Numbered from the stretch's first letter, positions 10,717 to 22,310 are shown. The stretch: DNA of 64,000 nucleotides from Carposina sasakii (GCA_014607495.2 CP053150.1:11986495-12050494); one strand, 5' to 3'. The notes: generated by a model not told the origin, from the sequence alone. Numbers and translations are program-made.

Positions 10717-11158
10717 ATAAACCTTGGAAAACTCTTCGACACAACAATACACTTTCTGTTCCTCTTGCATCGACGAAATATCGTCAGAATACATTCCTTT
10801 TGCGAGCGGGTAATAACTTCAATGAACTTTGTAAAGGCGTAGAGCTTGATCTCTTCAATACCAGTTCTAACATAGCGAGGCGTGTGCTTAGTGAAAAATT
10901 TTTCCGCCAATAATTAATAGGTACCTAGATTTTATCTAGTACCTGAATTGTATTTTTTGATTATTATTATGTTTGTTTTTGATAAGCTTGTTAGGTTTTG
11001 TGAAACACTGATAAAATTGTGTGTGCATTAGTACCTGATTAGCTCTCATAATGCTTCTATAAGTGTGGACCTGTTATTGGCTTTATGTTTCTACAATTTT
11101 TACTATAATTATAAATAGCTGTTGGTCTTCCCGAAATTGTAAAATAAAATAAAATAAA
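10717..11158 (+). mobile_element. 5'-truncated LINE inserted in the RT of element 1
   Basis: Foreign sequence between the two RT halves. In another frame it reads NTLSVPLASTKYRQNTFLL to a stop near 10913, like the C-terminal end of a jockey-type ORF2. An AT-rich 3' UTR follows, ending in repeated AAATA. RT homology resumes after it with ALKDDR and the YMDD box. Target duplications are not clear. Confidence 0.7.
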
Positions 11159-13119
11159 GGCATTAAAAGATGATAGGATCCTCGTTTACATGGATGATGT
11201 TTTGGTTGCTTCAAAAACTGTCTCGGAAGGTTTGCAACGCCTTGATAAATTGCTAAATACTCTCTCTAAATCAGGATTTTTCCTTCAATTTCAATAAGTG
11301 TTCGTTCTTGAAAAGAAAGACCGAGTATTTAGGTTTCGTGATATCTGCGGGGCAAGTCCGACCAAATCCCACTAAAATTCAGGCTTTAAAGAATATTCCA
11401 GCACCTTCCACTGTTACCCAAGTTAGGCAGTTTATTGGTTTGGCTACATATTTTAGACAATTTATTCCAAATTTCTCAAAATTGATTAAACCTCTGTATC
11501 CTTTGACTTCTGTAGCAAAAGGCAAAATCTCGTGGACTTCTGAACATGATAAAATCCATAAAGAAATAATAAATTATCTGACTTCGGAACCAGTGTTAAG
11601 AATCTTCGACCCTTCCTTACCCGTCGAACTCCATACAGATGCGAGTTGCGAAGGTTATGGGGCAGTACTTATTCAAAAGGAAAACAATGTTCCACACGTA
11701 GTCTCTTATTTTAGTCATAAAACGACCGATCCTGAAAGCCGTTATCACTCTTATGAGTTAGAAACTTTAGCCGTAGTGAAGGCCATACAACACTTTAGAC
11801 ACTATTTATATGGTCGAAAATTTACTGTTCTCACCGATTGCAATGCTTTGAAGGCTTCTCATTCAAAAAAGGATCTAACTCCGCGTGTTCATAGGTGGTG
11901 GGCTATTTTACAGTCTTATGATTTCGATATCATTTACAAAGAAGGAAAGAATATGGCCCACGCAGATTTCCTTTCGCGTGCACAGCAAGTTCGGCTGCAC
12001 AGTATTCCTAAAGCTCCCGTTTCTTGGCATACGTTACATATGGATTTGTCAGGAAAACTTAGCGGCAAAAGTGAGCAGAAGGAATATTGCGCAGTGATCA
12101 TAGACGCTTTTACTAAATTTGTAATTTTAGAGCATACGCTTTCATTAAATGCTTCCAATGCAATTAGATCCTTGCAACGTGCTGTGCAGTTGTTTGGAGC
12201 TCCAAAACGTATAATAGCAGATCGAGGTCGTTCTTACGACAACTCAGAATTCAAAGAATTTTGTAGGCAGCATAATATCGAGTTACATCTTATTGCAACG
12301 GGGTCATGTAGAGCTAACGGACAGGTCGAACGCATTATGCGAACTCTTAAAAATTTGTTAACTGTTGTGGAAAGTACTACGGAAGGCTCATGGCAGGAAA
12401 ATTTGGGAGATATTCAATTAGCACTGAATAGTACGCGATCTAGGGTGACAGGTTTTACTCCTTTAGAATTAATGTTTGGAGTACAAGGTAATTCATTGGA
12501 ATTATCTAGAATTTCTATTGACTTACAAGATACAACTAGGCTTGATCTTGATACAGCTCGCTCCAAAGCATCTACTAGCATTCAAAGGGCAGCACAGGAT
12601 GATACCATACGTTTCAATAGAGGCAAAGCTAAAATTCGACCTTTTGTCGTAGGCGATTTTGTCTTTGCTAAGAATGATGAAAGACACCAGACAAAATTAG
12701 ATCAAAAGTATAAAGGACCTTATAGGATCACAGCTGTTTTACATAATGACCGCTATGAAATGCGACATATTAATGGCTCAAATAGATTATTTAAATATTC
12801 TCATGAAAAATTGCGTGCGGTGCCTCGTGGAACATCAGGTCTAATAGAAATAGCGGAAAATACCAGTGATGACGTGACGGCGTTAAGTGTAGATGAGATT
12901 AATACTGGTCATGAAACTGCCCCTACTTTTGACACTGCCTCAATTGACAGTGAGGAAACCCAATCTGTTGACTCTCGTACTTTGACAGCGGAAAGAGTAA
13001 GTGATCGTAGTGATTCCCGTACTATACGAGTATCTATAGATAGTCAAGATTCACTGTCACAAGTGCCAGAGTCTTCTCAGATTGTTACAAAGGCTTTTGT
13101 ACATACTAGTGATAAGTAG
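11159..13119 (+). pseudogene. pol: Element 1 RT end, RNase H and integrase
   Basis: It begins with the RT active site VYMDDVLVAS, has a one-base frameshift near 11280, then is open from 11308 to 13119. It contains EYLGFVIS, an RNase H with LHTDASCEGYGAV and LTDCNALKA, and an integrase core with HMDLSGKL, ADRGRSYDN and GQVERIMRTL (the DDE residues) plus KYKGPYRITAVL at the C-terminus. RNase H ADFLSRA runs almost straight into the integrase core, so the HHCC zinc domain seems deleted. Confidence 0.9.
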
Positions 13120-13525
13120 AATAGCAACTCATCTTTCTTTTATAAATAATTAAAACTAGATTAATCCGGTCCGGTGTGCACTGTAGGAATTTGTATGAAA
13201 TTCGGACCAGTCATAACTGAAGGGAATTACAAGATTCGGTCCGGCAGAATACTGTAGGGGTTCTAATGAATCCGGTCCAGTTTGGCCGAAGGAATGCCGT
13301 TCTCCGGTCCAGTATGCGCTGAAGGAATTCGTATGAATTCGGACCAGTCATAACTGAAGGGAATAAACATTACCCTGAAACTGAAGGGCATTAGCCGGTC
13401 CAGATTTGTTAAAGTTAATAAGTAAAAATTGTCAGGATGATCGAACATTGAGCTGCTCTGTTTCTTTATCAGATTAAACTTGGTAGTACAACGCGCCCGA
13501 GGACGTGCGCACGTCAGCATGGCCG
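13120..13525 (+). repeat. Imperfect repeats upstream of the 3' LTR of element 1
   Basis: Variants of CCGGTCC...ACTGTAGGAATT and CGGACCAGTCATAACTGAAG recur several times between pol and the 3' LTR. The boundary reads CATGGCCG before TGACGG rather than a clear polypurine tract. Confidence 0.65.
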
Positions 13526-13893
13526 TGACGGCGTCGTGGTCGGAACGTGTTAAAATGAGAAGATATTCCAAGAAGAACTTGTTGTGAACAAGCACGTGCA
13601 CCCGATGACGTCGCTCCCCACCAGCGCGCAGCGAATATAAAGCCGGTCACTTTGCGGGGAGCGGCAGTCTCGTCAGAGACTCGGTCGAGTACACTTGCTG
13701 TGCGTTTCTTGGCATATCCTCTACATATGTACCTAGCTTATCTTAGACATATTTTGTATAATACACTGTACTGATTACTGATTAGATTCTGTACTGATTT
13801 GAAATATATTAATTACCACTATATATATAGTTATTACCACTTTATTGTTGAGTTCTCATTTACTATCTTATCATGTCCGATCCTATTCCTACA
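13526..13893 (+). repeat. 3' LTR of element 1
   Basis: A 368-bp copy of 8424-8791, nearly identical, followed by AAGG. It ends 117 bp from the donor of InR exon 16. Confidence 0.93.
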
Positions 13894-14010
13894 AAGGAAA
13901 TATTTTGTTTTTGTTTATTATTTATAGATTTGTCAACAATCAATAGCCTAATAGAGAGATCTACGAAGTTTAAATAAGGATAAATATAAGGTTGTTGGTG
14001 TCAAGTTCAC

Positions 14011-14165
14011 CTGAGCAGTGTCGTCGACAAGTGAGTGATGCACGTTGTAGGCCACAACAAAGCCGTTCGGGTTGCCGGGCGGCTCCCACGTCACGTTCAC
14101 CTCGGGTAACGTCTTGTTAGACGGCACTATCTCTGCTTGCACGTTGTGCACCATGTCCACTCCAA
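14011..14165 (-). CDS. InR: InR exon 16: FnIII-3, first half
   Basis: Acceptor TATCCAG|TT in phase 1, donor CAG|GTGAAC in phase 0. It encodes VDMVHNVQAEIV and VNVTWEPPGNPNGFVVAYNV, the W-x-PP-x-x-PNG FnIII signature (compare LMWQEPKEPNGLIVLYEV). An LTR retrotransposon ends 117 bp downstream of the donor. Confidence 0.94.
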
Positions 14166-14259
14166 CTGGATAACGCAGGCAAAGGTTACTACTGGTCTAT
14201 TATTAGATAGTACTTGGCAGCAAGTAGTGCATATTTGTATATTTTACATTATTATGTAA

Positions 14260-14325
14260 AAAAGATTGCTTAATAGGCCTACGTCCAGCAGTGGACTGCA
14301 ATAAGCTGATGATGATGTAAATAAG
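14260..14325 (+). mobile_element. RTE-type LINE 3' tail
   Basis: AGGCCTACGTCCAGCAGTGG followed by ACTGCAATAAGCTGATGATGATG, the common lepidopteran RTE terminus. Confidence 0.55.
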
Positions 14326-14675
14326 ATAACTTGATCGTGGTTGAAATTGAAAGTTCATTACGACTTCAGGAGGTACTTATAAAGATTATAAAAGGAAGAT
14401 TGATGAAATCGTGTTTAAATATTGAAATATGATTTTGGACACTATACCCAATATTAAAACTCTACATTAGTCCAAAATTATCAGATCTATATTCCGTTCT
14501 ATGAGGCAAAGTTCTACTGTCGAACTCAAATGGAAAGAAAATACTCGCAACTGAATGGACAATGTTTGCGGGATATACGAGTAAATGAAGCTAACGCGAA
14601 TTATCCAATGGCCGCACACCGATGATTTTCTTTGTAAGCTAGTTTCGTGGAACAGACTTAAGCTTTAGTACTTAC

Positions 14676-14885
14676 TTTCCTCCAAGGTCCTGAAGATGTA
14701 ATGCTCTCGTTCTGAACACCAGGTCTCGTTATAGTCTTTCTCGGTCTCATTGGGGTGCTTGGCGCGACACGCCCATATGTTCACGGTATACCAGGTGAAG
14801 TGACGCATCTTCTCGATGTGCAAGTTTTTGGTGCTGCCATCTAGGTCGTAGTATAGCGACTTCACATAACCCTGATCATAAAGGA
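14676..14885 (-). CDS. InR: InR exon 15: FnIII-2, second half (beta chain)
   Basis: The acceptor is AAACCAG|TC. A closer AG at 14872 was rejected because it breaks the frame from exon 14. The donor is GAAA|GTAAGT, with phase 1 at both ends. It encodes NLHIEKMRHFTWYTVNIWAC and SEREHYIFRTLEE (compare [20 protein letters not shown] and ARTMPEA). Confidence 0.92.
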
Positions 14886-15397
14886 CTGGTTTTAAAAAGG
14901 TTAATATTGTGTTTTATATGCTATACTAGACCATGTTGCATTCTCACCTAATGGGAATATGACCACAGGCAATTGAGAAGTTCAGATATTATTATTCCAA
15001 AATTTTATACCTCCAAAATGGTTGTCGAAAATGAGTTTGTAATCATATACGAAATAACTATAGATAGGTTAGTAATTATTATTATTTCATATCATGATAG
15101 ATAGGAATTGTTGCGACGAAAAATATCATACACAATAGTAGATTCTATGTTATTCAGTAGAACTCTTGTTCTTGAATACTCCTTATGAAATATACGCATT
15201 CTATTAAGTATTTGTTTAGTAATTGATCTGTAATTTTTATGAAATCATCTGCAAACTAATTCAATGATCTAAAATACTAAAACAAAAGTTACATGATCAA
15301 AAACGATGGCAGTGAAACAACAACCTCTACAAATAAGATCACCTATAATCATGAACGTATAAAGAACTAGTTCTTATTACGATCATGCCTATATATA

Positions 15398-17766
15398 CAG
15401 TGTGTTTGGTAATGGACTAGCGATAATTTAGGGGCGTAAAATATACCTAATATTATCGGCAAAAACACCCATAAGGGTAACATAAGTAACATATAAGCGG
15501 CCATTTTAATTTTTAATTTTTTTTAGTTACGTCTTTTTAAAAAATATCGATTTCTCTGGACATAAGGGTACTACAGACATAAAAAAAAATGTGTTAGTAA
15601 GCTAATGATATCGCCTTTTAATTAAAATAGATCTACGTGTAAACTTTTAACTTTAAAATGTGTAAAAAAAAATGTTTAATGCTGTTTTGAAGCAAAAAAA
15701 AACCTCCTTTTTACAGTTATTCTTACATACCACAAAAACTAGCACATTAACGTAGGTATTTTTTGGTAAAATTCTAATAAACAAGGATATTATCTACAAA
15801 ATGATATCAAAATCATTTCTCTAAGTTGCAAAACTTGAAAATTATGGTCTATTGAACATGACCCTTACGCGAGTTCCCATTTGTTGTTACGTCTCTACCT
15901 GCTCCTATGAATAGGGTCAAGTGTGTGAATGGGTAAGAAAGCATTTGGTATTGCTATTGTGGTAGTGAGTAAGCAGGACAGAAGATCCTGTTCGTTATGG
16001 TGAACGTCATTTAAAGTTGGTTTCTATCATAAAAAAAGCTAATATGTAACTCAGTTGTCCCTCGCTCTGCGTTGCGATCAGCACTTTTGAGATCCGTTCC
16101 GTTACTGTACGCATTGAGATATTTGTTTGTGTTTGTGGTCATTATGGCTGACAGAAACTACTCGTCTCGTCACATAGCCGACATACATTGTATGGTTTAT
16201 GTAACGGAAGTGCAGCCGCCGCCGTACGAGTGTATCAACAGAGGTTTCCAAACCGGCCTACACCCAGTCGGCAAACTTTTGTTGATGTTCATTTAAGACT
16301 GTCTGAATATGGCATTCGAAGGCCGACAAATGAACGCTCCCGTATCGTGCCGGTGTCAGAAGAGGAACAAGTTCTTCGATTAATTTATGAAAATCCCGGT
16401 CTCAGTGTAAGGCGCATAGCTTTAATGCTCAATATTTCAAAATGGACTGTGTGGAGAATTTTGAAACGTGAAGGCCTGCATCCTTACCATTTTCGACGCG
16501 TGCAAGATGTTCGAGAGCCAGATTACGCTGTGCGAGCCACTTTTTGCTCATGGATTGGCGGTCGAATACGACGTAATCCGACATTTTACAAATCGATTAT
16601 GTGGACAGATGAGGCGACATTTACAAGAGCTGGCATCACAAATCACAGAAACCAACATTTATGGATGCATGAAAATCCACATGCTGTACGTCCTAGTAAA
16701 TTCCAGCACGAGTTCTCAGTGAATGTGTGGGCAGCGATGATTGATGACAAATTAATTGGACCTATCGAATTACCCAACACAATGAATGGTCAAAGATTTT
16801 TAGTGTTTCTGGAAAACCAATTCAGGGACGTGATAGAAGAGCTACCAATCCAGTATCGAAGGCGTATGTGGCTGCAGTTGGATGGTGCACCAGCACACTA
16901 TGCTCGTGCTGTGAGAGAGCATTTGAATGAAAATTATTCGCCGTGGATAGGACGTGGTGGAACCGTAGCCTGGCCACCACGTTCTCCAGATCTAACAGCG
17001 TTAGATTATTTTTTATGGGGATGGATGAAACAAAGAGTATATGCTATAGTTCCAAATAGCAGAGAAGAGCTAGTGCAAAGGATAATGACAGTTGCAGATG
17101 AGATTAGAGCAGATTCACAAATGATCTCAAGGGCCACAGGACAAGTAGCAATAAGGGCCACAGCCTGTCTTCAGAGCAGAGGCGGTCATTTTGAACAATA
17201 TTTTAATTAAGTTTTTTAAAAATAAAAATTATGACAATCCACATAATTGTGTTTATTTGATTAATATCAAATCGTTTGATGTTGAGCACTTACGTAGGGT
17301 CATATTCAATAGACCATAATTTTCAAGTTATGCAACTTAGAGAAATGATTTTGATATCATTTTGTAGATAATATCCTTTATTAGAATTTTACAAAAAATA
17401 CCTACGTTAATGTGCTAGTTTTTGTGGTATGTAAGAATAACTGTAAAAAGGAGTTTTTTTTTTTGCTTAAAAACAGCATTAAACATTTTTTTTACACATT
17501 TTAAAGTTAAAAGTTTACACGTAGATCTCTTTTAATTAAAAGGCGATATCATTAGCTTACTAACACATTTTTTTAATGTCTGTAGTACCCTTATGTCCAG
17601 AGAAATCGATATTTTTAAAAAAGACGTAACTAAAAAAAATTAAAAATTAAAATGGCCGCTATTCCAAAAAGAGGAGGGGTTGACCACCCTTATGGGTGTT
17701 TTTGCCGATAATATTAGGTATATTTTACGCCCCTAAATTATCGCTAGTCCATTACCAAACACACTA
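15398..17766 (+). mobile_element. Tc1/mariner-superfamily transposon with ~470-bp inverted repeats
   Basis: The ends CAGTGTGTTTGGTAATGGAC and its reverse complement are flanked by TA on both sides. The inverted repeats run to about 15865 on the left and start near 17296 on the right, far longer than typical mariner ends. One transposase frame lies between. Inserted in the intron between InR exons 14 and 15. Confidence 0.88.
16144..17210 (+). pseudogene. Mariner-type (DUF4817-like) transposase, frameshifted
   Basis: The likely start ATG at 16144 gives MADRNYSSRHIADIH. The homologous frame continues as YGLCNGSAAAAVRVYQQRF only after a one-base shift near 16187, so the intact 340-residue frame (16188-17210) lacks its true start. 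It has helix-turn-helix SVRRIALMLNISKWTVWRIL and catalytic MWTDEATF, QLDGAPAHYA and PPRSPDLTALDYFLWG, with about 35 residues between the last two acidic residues. It would cut and paste the element if repaired by trans supply. Confidence 0.85.
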
Positions 17767-19002
17767 TATAATATAGTAACCATAATGTACATAATGGTAG
17801 AGCGAAAGATGTATGTGGTATATCATTCGATTCTAATAGTAAAATACCGCATGCAATAAAATGATATTCGTCAGTAAGTCGGTCGGCCAGATGAGCGGTA
17901 GTTCGTCACAAAGTCATGCAAAAATTTCGATGTATGTAGCTCTATTCAGACATCAACAATATTACTGTTGGGAGCGAATAATATACAAAACAGTTATACG
18001 AAAACATAGTTTCTTCAAATATGTTTGCATATTGTGGATATTCTTTTAAACTGAATTCAAAAAGTCAATTATCCCAGAGTAGGTTAGCTATATTTTTTAC
18101 TTCTGACAGGCGTAAATTATATTGCCTGGTTAGAGCTTTTGTCGGAAATCTTAACTGTTGAATCATGCTAGTATGCTATTTTAAAATCGTTTCGCTCATC
18201 CAGTGGAAATTAACATCTCTACATATTGTTTGAAATTGTATAACTAATGTTAAAATAATATTGGTCGAAATTTCTAAGAATTTTCAATTTTACATAAATT
18301 TATAATGTAAGTAATATTAACAGATGGTGATATAATTTTATGAGAGAAGATTATATGCACAGATGAACAAAACCAGTGAGGGTTTGCTACAACTAATCTA
18401 AAAACAATTTGGTGCTTTTATAGAGCTCTATTCAAGTTTTAATAGAGAAATTAATAATGAATATAGATAATGTTAAAATATCAGAGCATTGACTATGTAA
18501 ATAGTTTATGTGTCTCGTACATGTAATATTGCAGATCACTTTCTATATTAAAACCTGACAATCTATAGTAATTACGACGATACGACATGCATCAACCGGA
18601 TACCCGTGACATAAAACGAATATTCAAATATTTAGTAACCTGTTACATTGTCCTTTATGACGCAAACGTTAGGCTCGATGCGACTGCACTTGACTGGAAT
18701 GAGAACGTTGATGGATGATGAAGTGTGTGCGGTGATAGAAGCAGGGATCGACGGACAAAATAGTTGAACCAACCACTATTAACATTTTTGGATTGCAATT
18801 AATTTGTATACAAAAATTCGCCGATTTTGCCACTTCTGATTGACATTACGTTTTTGGTCAAGTATTTAGTCCGTAATGTGCGGGCGGCTCTAAGACAAAG
18901 AGAAAGCACAGAGAAGGTAGCTAGAAATCGGCGTAGGTAACATGTTAAAGATAAGTGATGAATCATGATGGTCTACATGGTTATAAGGTTGTATGGGCGT
19001 AC
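17767..19002. other. InR intron, no further feature seen
   Basis: AT-rich remainder of the intron between exons 14 and 15. Short open frames lack any recognised domain. Confidence 0.6.
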
Positions 19003-19165
19003 CTTTCAAGTCGGTACTATTCGAGTATTTGAGGCCTGGTTGTGGGCTAATGTTCCCGCTCAGAATGACGAGCATACTCTTTGGAATAACCTCTCTAGAT
19101 TCTTGGATTGATCGTCGTGTCCTGTTGTTGGGCGTTTTGTTTTTCCTATCTGTTTTCACGTAAAC
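19003..19165 (-). CDS. InR: InR exon 14: alpha-CT end and alpha/beta cleavage site
   Basis: Acceptor TTCCAG|GTT in phase 0, donor AAAG|GTACGC in phase 1. It encodes VYVKTDRKNK, which completes alpha-CT, then NNRTRRSIQES. RTRR followed by Ser fits the furin consensus R-X-[KR]-R and marks the alpha/beta processing site (RKRR-S in human). After it comes the beginning of the beta chain. Confidence 0.92.
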
Positions 19166-19336
19166 CTGGAAAAATTTACAATAATGTGTAAAATGTGCAA
19201 ATATAACGCTTATATTTCAACCTTTGCAGTACCAAAAAAAGTTGTGAATAAATGGTATCAATATCACATTGTTTAGTACCATCTTAGAAAAAATACCAAG
19301 CTAGCTAAACAGAATAGTCATGTTCGAACTACAAAC

Positions 19337-19542
19337 CTCGTTTTGTAAATCATTCTCGAAGTTAATGCTCTCCTGCCTCTCTTCCTCCGCCAGCCAGTTG
19401 AAACGAGTCATCTGACTGTCCTCTTCCTCTTCATCGATCTTGCTACAATCGCACTGCGCGGCCTTTTCATTGGCGATTTTCTCCTCTTTCTTCTTAGTAG
19501 AGTCTTCTACGCGCGCCGCTATCGCATTCGCCAGTGAATTTG
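19337..19542 (-). CDS. InR: InR exon 13: insert domain and start of alpha-CT
   Basis: Acceptor TTACAG|CA in phase 1, donor GAG|GTTTGT in phase 0. This low-complexity stretch interrupts FnIII-2. It has the cysteine pair QCDCSK (the region of the inter-alpha-chain disulfides in the family), the acidic run KIDEEEEDSQ, and SINFENDLQNE. The last of these begins the alpha-CT helix (compare FEDYLHNVVFVPR), which pairs with L1 to bind hormone. Confidence 0.9.
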
Positions 19543-20091
19543 CTGTAAGTGAAGAAATTTGTTGAGAATGTTGGATATCTTGGGCCTTATATTTACACAT
19601 GCATATTTGATGTTAATGTTTTATTTGTGGTATACATCACTACATGTAAGTATAACTTTCATTATAGATACAAAAATTTAAAAATAAAGCCTAGGGCCTA
19701 ACTTATGAACTGGTGTAGATATGTATCATTAAATAGGAGCTTTGAAATATGAAAAGCTGAAATTATGGTATTGATGGACAAAGTCCCTAAAATACTTTTT
19801 AGATTAGTTAGTCAAGATAATGATACATTTTCATTATATTGAGTTATCTTATTACTTTTGTCGAACGCTGTTTAAATTCTAAATTGTCCAGAAATAATTG
19901 TAATGACGAACATTCTCAATCACAACTTGGTTTTTCAGTCATTTAAAACTGACAAACGGCATCACGAATCGTGCAAATTCAAACAATACAACTGCGTAGA
20001 ACCGCAGAATAAGAATCCGTAGGACTAACATAACTAAGCTCCAAAAAAGAAACGAACATAGTACACCATTCGAACTGAATACTTTACATAC

Positions 20092-20271
20092 GATTTCCAC
20101 AGTAATCCTGCGCAGGGCGCGCGAGTATCTTCTGTCGGTTGTAGGTGTTGGCCTGGATCTCCACGTGGTAAATAGAGATGGTGCCGTTGGGCATGGCGGG
20201 GGGTTTCCACGATATGAACACCGAATGCGGGGTTTTCATGTCCACTTCTAAGTCGGTCGGTGGGCTGGGAC
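20092..20271 (-). CDS. InR: InR exon 12: FnIII-2, first half
   Basis: Acceptor CTTCAG|GT in phase 1, donor ATC|GTATGT in phase 1. It encodes PSPPTDLEVDMKTPHSVFIS, WKPPAMPNGTISIYHVEIQ and QDYCGN (compare [20 protein letters not shown] and LDYC). Confidence 0.93.
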
Positions 20272-20807
20272 CTGAAGAAAATGTGGTGATATTTTACTAA
20301 TGTTTTTAAAGTCTTTTGACATTAATACAATGTTTCTTTTAACTCTATAAATTACTTGCCAGAGGAGAAACAGTTTTGTAGTTTGCAGGATTTCCAGAAT
20401 GTCTAAATATAAACTACATCGCCAAAAATGGTTATCTCAAATGCGCTTATAATAATCTCCAAAACAAAATCACATTGTTCGATATAATGTTTATCGCAGC
20501 ACTTAGTTGTAAACATTTTTTAATCTTATCGTTGATGATCTGCATTGTGAAGACAAACCTTACTGTATATTAATTCCAAATTGTTGGCCAACACATAATC
20601 ACAAAAAAAAATTAAAACAACTGTACATATTTAGATCATAATGAAAGTTAATTTATTTTAACGCAATCTAAAGACAGTTCTCTCACACGAGTGCTAGTGT
20701 TTGTTTATCTGACTAACCTATACCAATGTTATATAATTCTATTTATTCCTATAAAAAACGCGGGAAACAAACTATTCTATGCTACTCTGGAAGCTCTCTG
20801 CCCATGG

Positions 20808-20818
20808 AAAAGGTATAA
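20808..20818 (+). promoter_or_regulatory. TATA-like box ahead of the THAP fragment
   Basis: GGTATAAAAGAGG lies about 170 bp before an ATG opening a THAP-like zinc finger. The same GGTATAAAAGAGGAG string occurs inverted near 21495-21515, which hints at a transposon end rather than a host promoter. Confidence 0.3.
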
Positions 20819-20989
20819 AAGAGGAGGTGGGACTATGAACTGAGTTGTGTGGCAATCGTTAAGCCATGACGTCATGATAGGGGCGGACCTTCAGGGCCAG
20901 TGTAACGCAGTAGCTGTAACCACACGCTTATGCTCCGAAATCAAATTGTGTAGGAAATAAAGTTTAACTTTATCTTAAAAGAACCAAAC

Positions 20990-21082
20990 ATGAAGTGTTG
21001 TATTCCTGGGTGTTTGAGTGACTCGGGAAAACAAGGGGAAGGTCCAAAAGAGGTATCTTTTCACACTATTTTGTTTTTTGAC
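20990..21082 (+). pseudogene. THAP zinc-finger fragment
   Basis: The frame reads MKCCIPGCLSDSGKQ then EVSFHT, matching the start of THAP domains (C-x2/4-C then a VSFH segment), and stops after 31 codons. THAP domains head P-element-type transposases and some host DNA-binding proteins. It lies antisense in the intron between InR exons 11 and 12. The remaining domain may lie past a splice site (KEV, AAAGAG|GTATCT) but was not found. Confidence 0.5.
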
Positions 21083-21599
21083 TAGGTTTTCTCTATTTAA
21101 ATGTGGCAATTGGCCTTTCCTACATATTAGTTATGCTATCTCACACAAGATGGAATCTCAAACTTGTGAAATATTATTGATGAAACATGTTATTTTACTT
21201 CAGTCTATCCTAGTAAGTTAATATTCATTTATAATGAACTTCATTACTGAAACGTAGTACAGTATTTCCACCTAGTGATGAGTAATTGCACTAGTAAAAA
21301 CATAATTCCTGATACCAAATAAATAAATAATGTTGAACCATATTGATAATGAGCAAGTAGTTTGGCTGGCCACTACAAGGTGGTTTCCATGTAAATGGGC
21401 AGGGCTTCATTGTTAGGATGCTCCCCTCGTCCCATACTTCATCCCCGTTCAGCGGCACACTATTTTTGTATGAAAATATACTTAGCCGCTGCTCCTCTTT
21501 TATACCTTCTCTATGCTCTCTGTCGCATTTAGGGGACACAGAAACATATTATATGCTAGAACATACAAGTCAGAGATAAACTCGCCTTTGTAAATTATC

Positions 21600-22310
21600 T
21601 TTTTTAACCGACTTCAAAAAGGAGAGGTTATCAATTCGTCTGTATGTTTTTTTTCATGTGTGTTACCTCAGAACTCCGTCATTTATGAACCGATTTCAAT
21701 TTTTTTTATAGTTGGTCATGGTATGCTTCCAAGTTGGTCCCATATTCACCATATGGATCTGATGATGGGATCTTGGAGAAATCGAGGGCAATTTTCAAAT
21801 ATTGTAGGCATATGTAGTCTGTTTTTATACTTTTACTGAGCGTTTTAATCACCTACATATAAAACATAACATCTGATGATGGAATCTCTAAGGAATCTAG
21901 GGATATCCTCAAATATTATAGGCACGAGTAGTCGGTTTTAGATTTTTATAGAGAATTTTGGTCAGCTACACATAATATGAAGGAAACGAGGATCTGATGA
22001 TGGAGCCGCCGAAAAACAGATAGTGGAACTTTTTAGTAACAAAATCCCCCTATGGCAGAGGGAGACCTAGGTCCAGTAGTGGACTGCAATAGGCTTATGA
22101 AGATGGAGATACATACATATATATAATCACGCCTTTATCCCTTACGGGGTAGGCAACGCACCAAGGGCCGATAGAACTACATGGTACCACTTCTGACCAA
22201 TTTTGAGGGTATAGTTGAGATTTACAAGTTCGGAAGATGGAGAATTTTACTTTAATAAGCTCGAGTTTTGGCTCATAGGGGCGGAAGTCGGTTATTCGTT
22301 TTAAAAAAAT
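21600..22310. mobile_element. Common lepidopteran repeat with ends AACCGACTTC / GAAGTCGGTT
   Basis: It starts TTTTTTAACCGACTTCAAAA and ends GAAGTCGGTTATTCGTTTTA, with the repeated internal phrase GATCTGATGATGG and GAATCTAGGGA. Fragments of an RTE tail (22065-22105) and of a LINE tail (TAATCACGCCTTTATCCC at 22130) are nested. A related sequence lies inverted at 29085-29240. The class is uncertain. Confidence 0.55.

Larger units (their letters stand above)
8424..13893 (+). mobile_element. Ty3/gypsy-like LTR retrotransposon, element 1 (defective)
   Basis: Two 368-bp LTRs start TG and end CA, flanked by the 4-bp target duplication AAGG (8420-8423 and 13894-13897). Order is gag, protease, RT, RNase H, integrase, typical of Ty3/gypsy, with no env. 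It is inserted antisense in an InR intron. LTRs appear to differ at one base (8782 T versus C), so insertion is recent. Yet the body has a stop codon, frameshifts, a LINE insertion and a deletion at the integrase N-terminus. Confidence 0.93.

Noticed and set aside
13120..13525. Envelope gene between pol and the 3' LTR of element 1
   Set aside because: No open frame of useful length, only tandem repeats; the same for element 2.
14872..14873. Nearest AG as acceptor of InR exon 15
   Set aside because: It breaks the reading frame from exon 14; the AG at 14886-14887 fits phase 1 and extends the homology.
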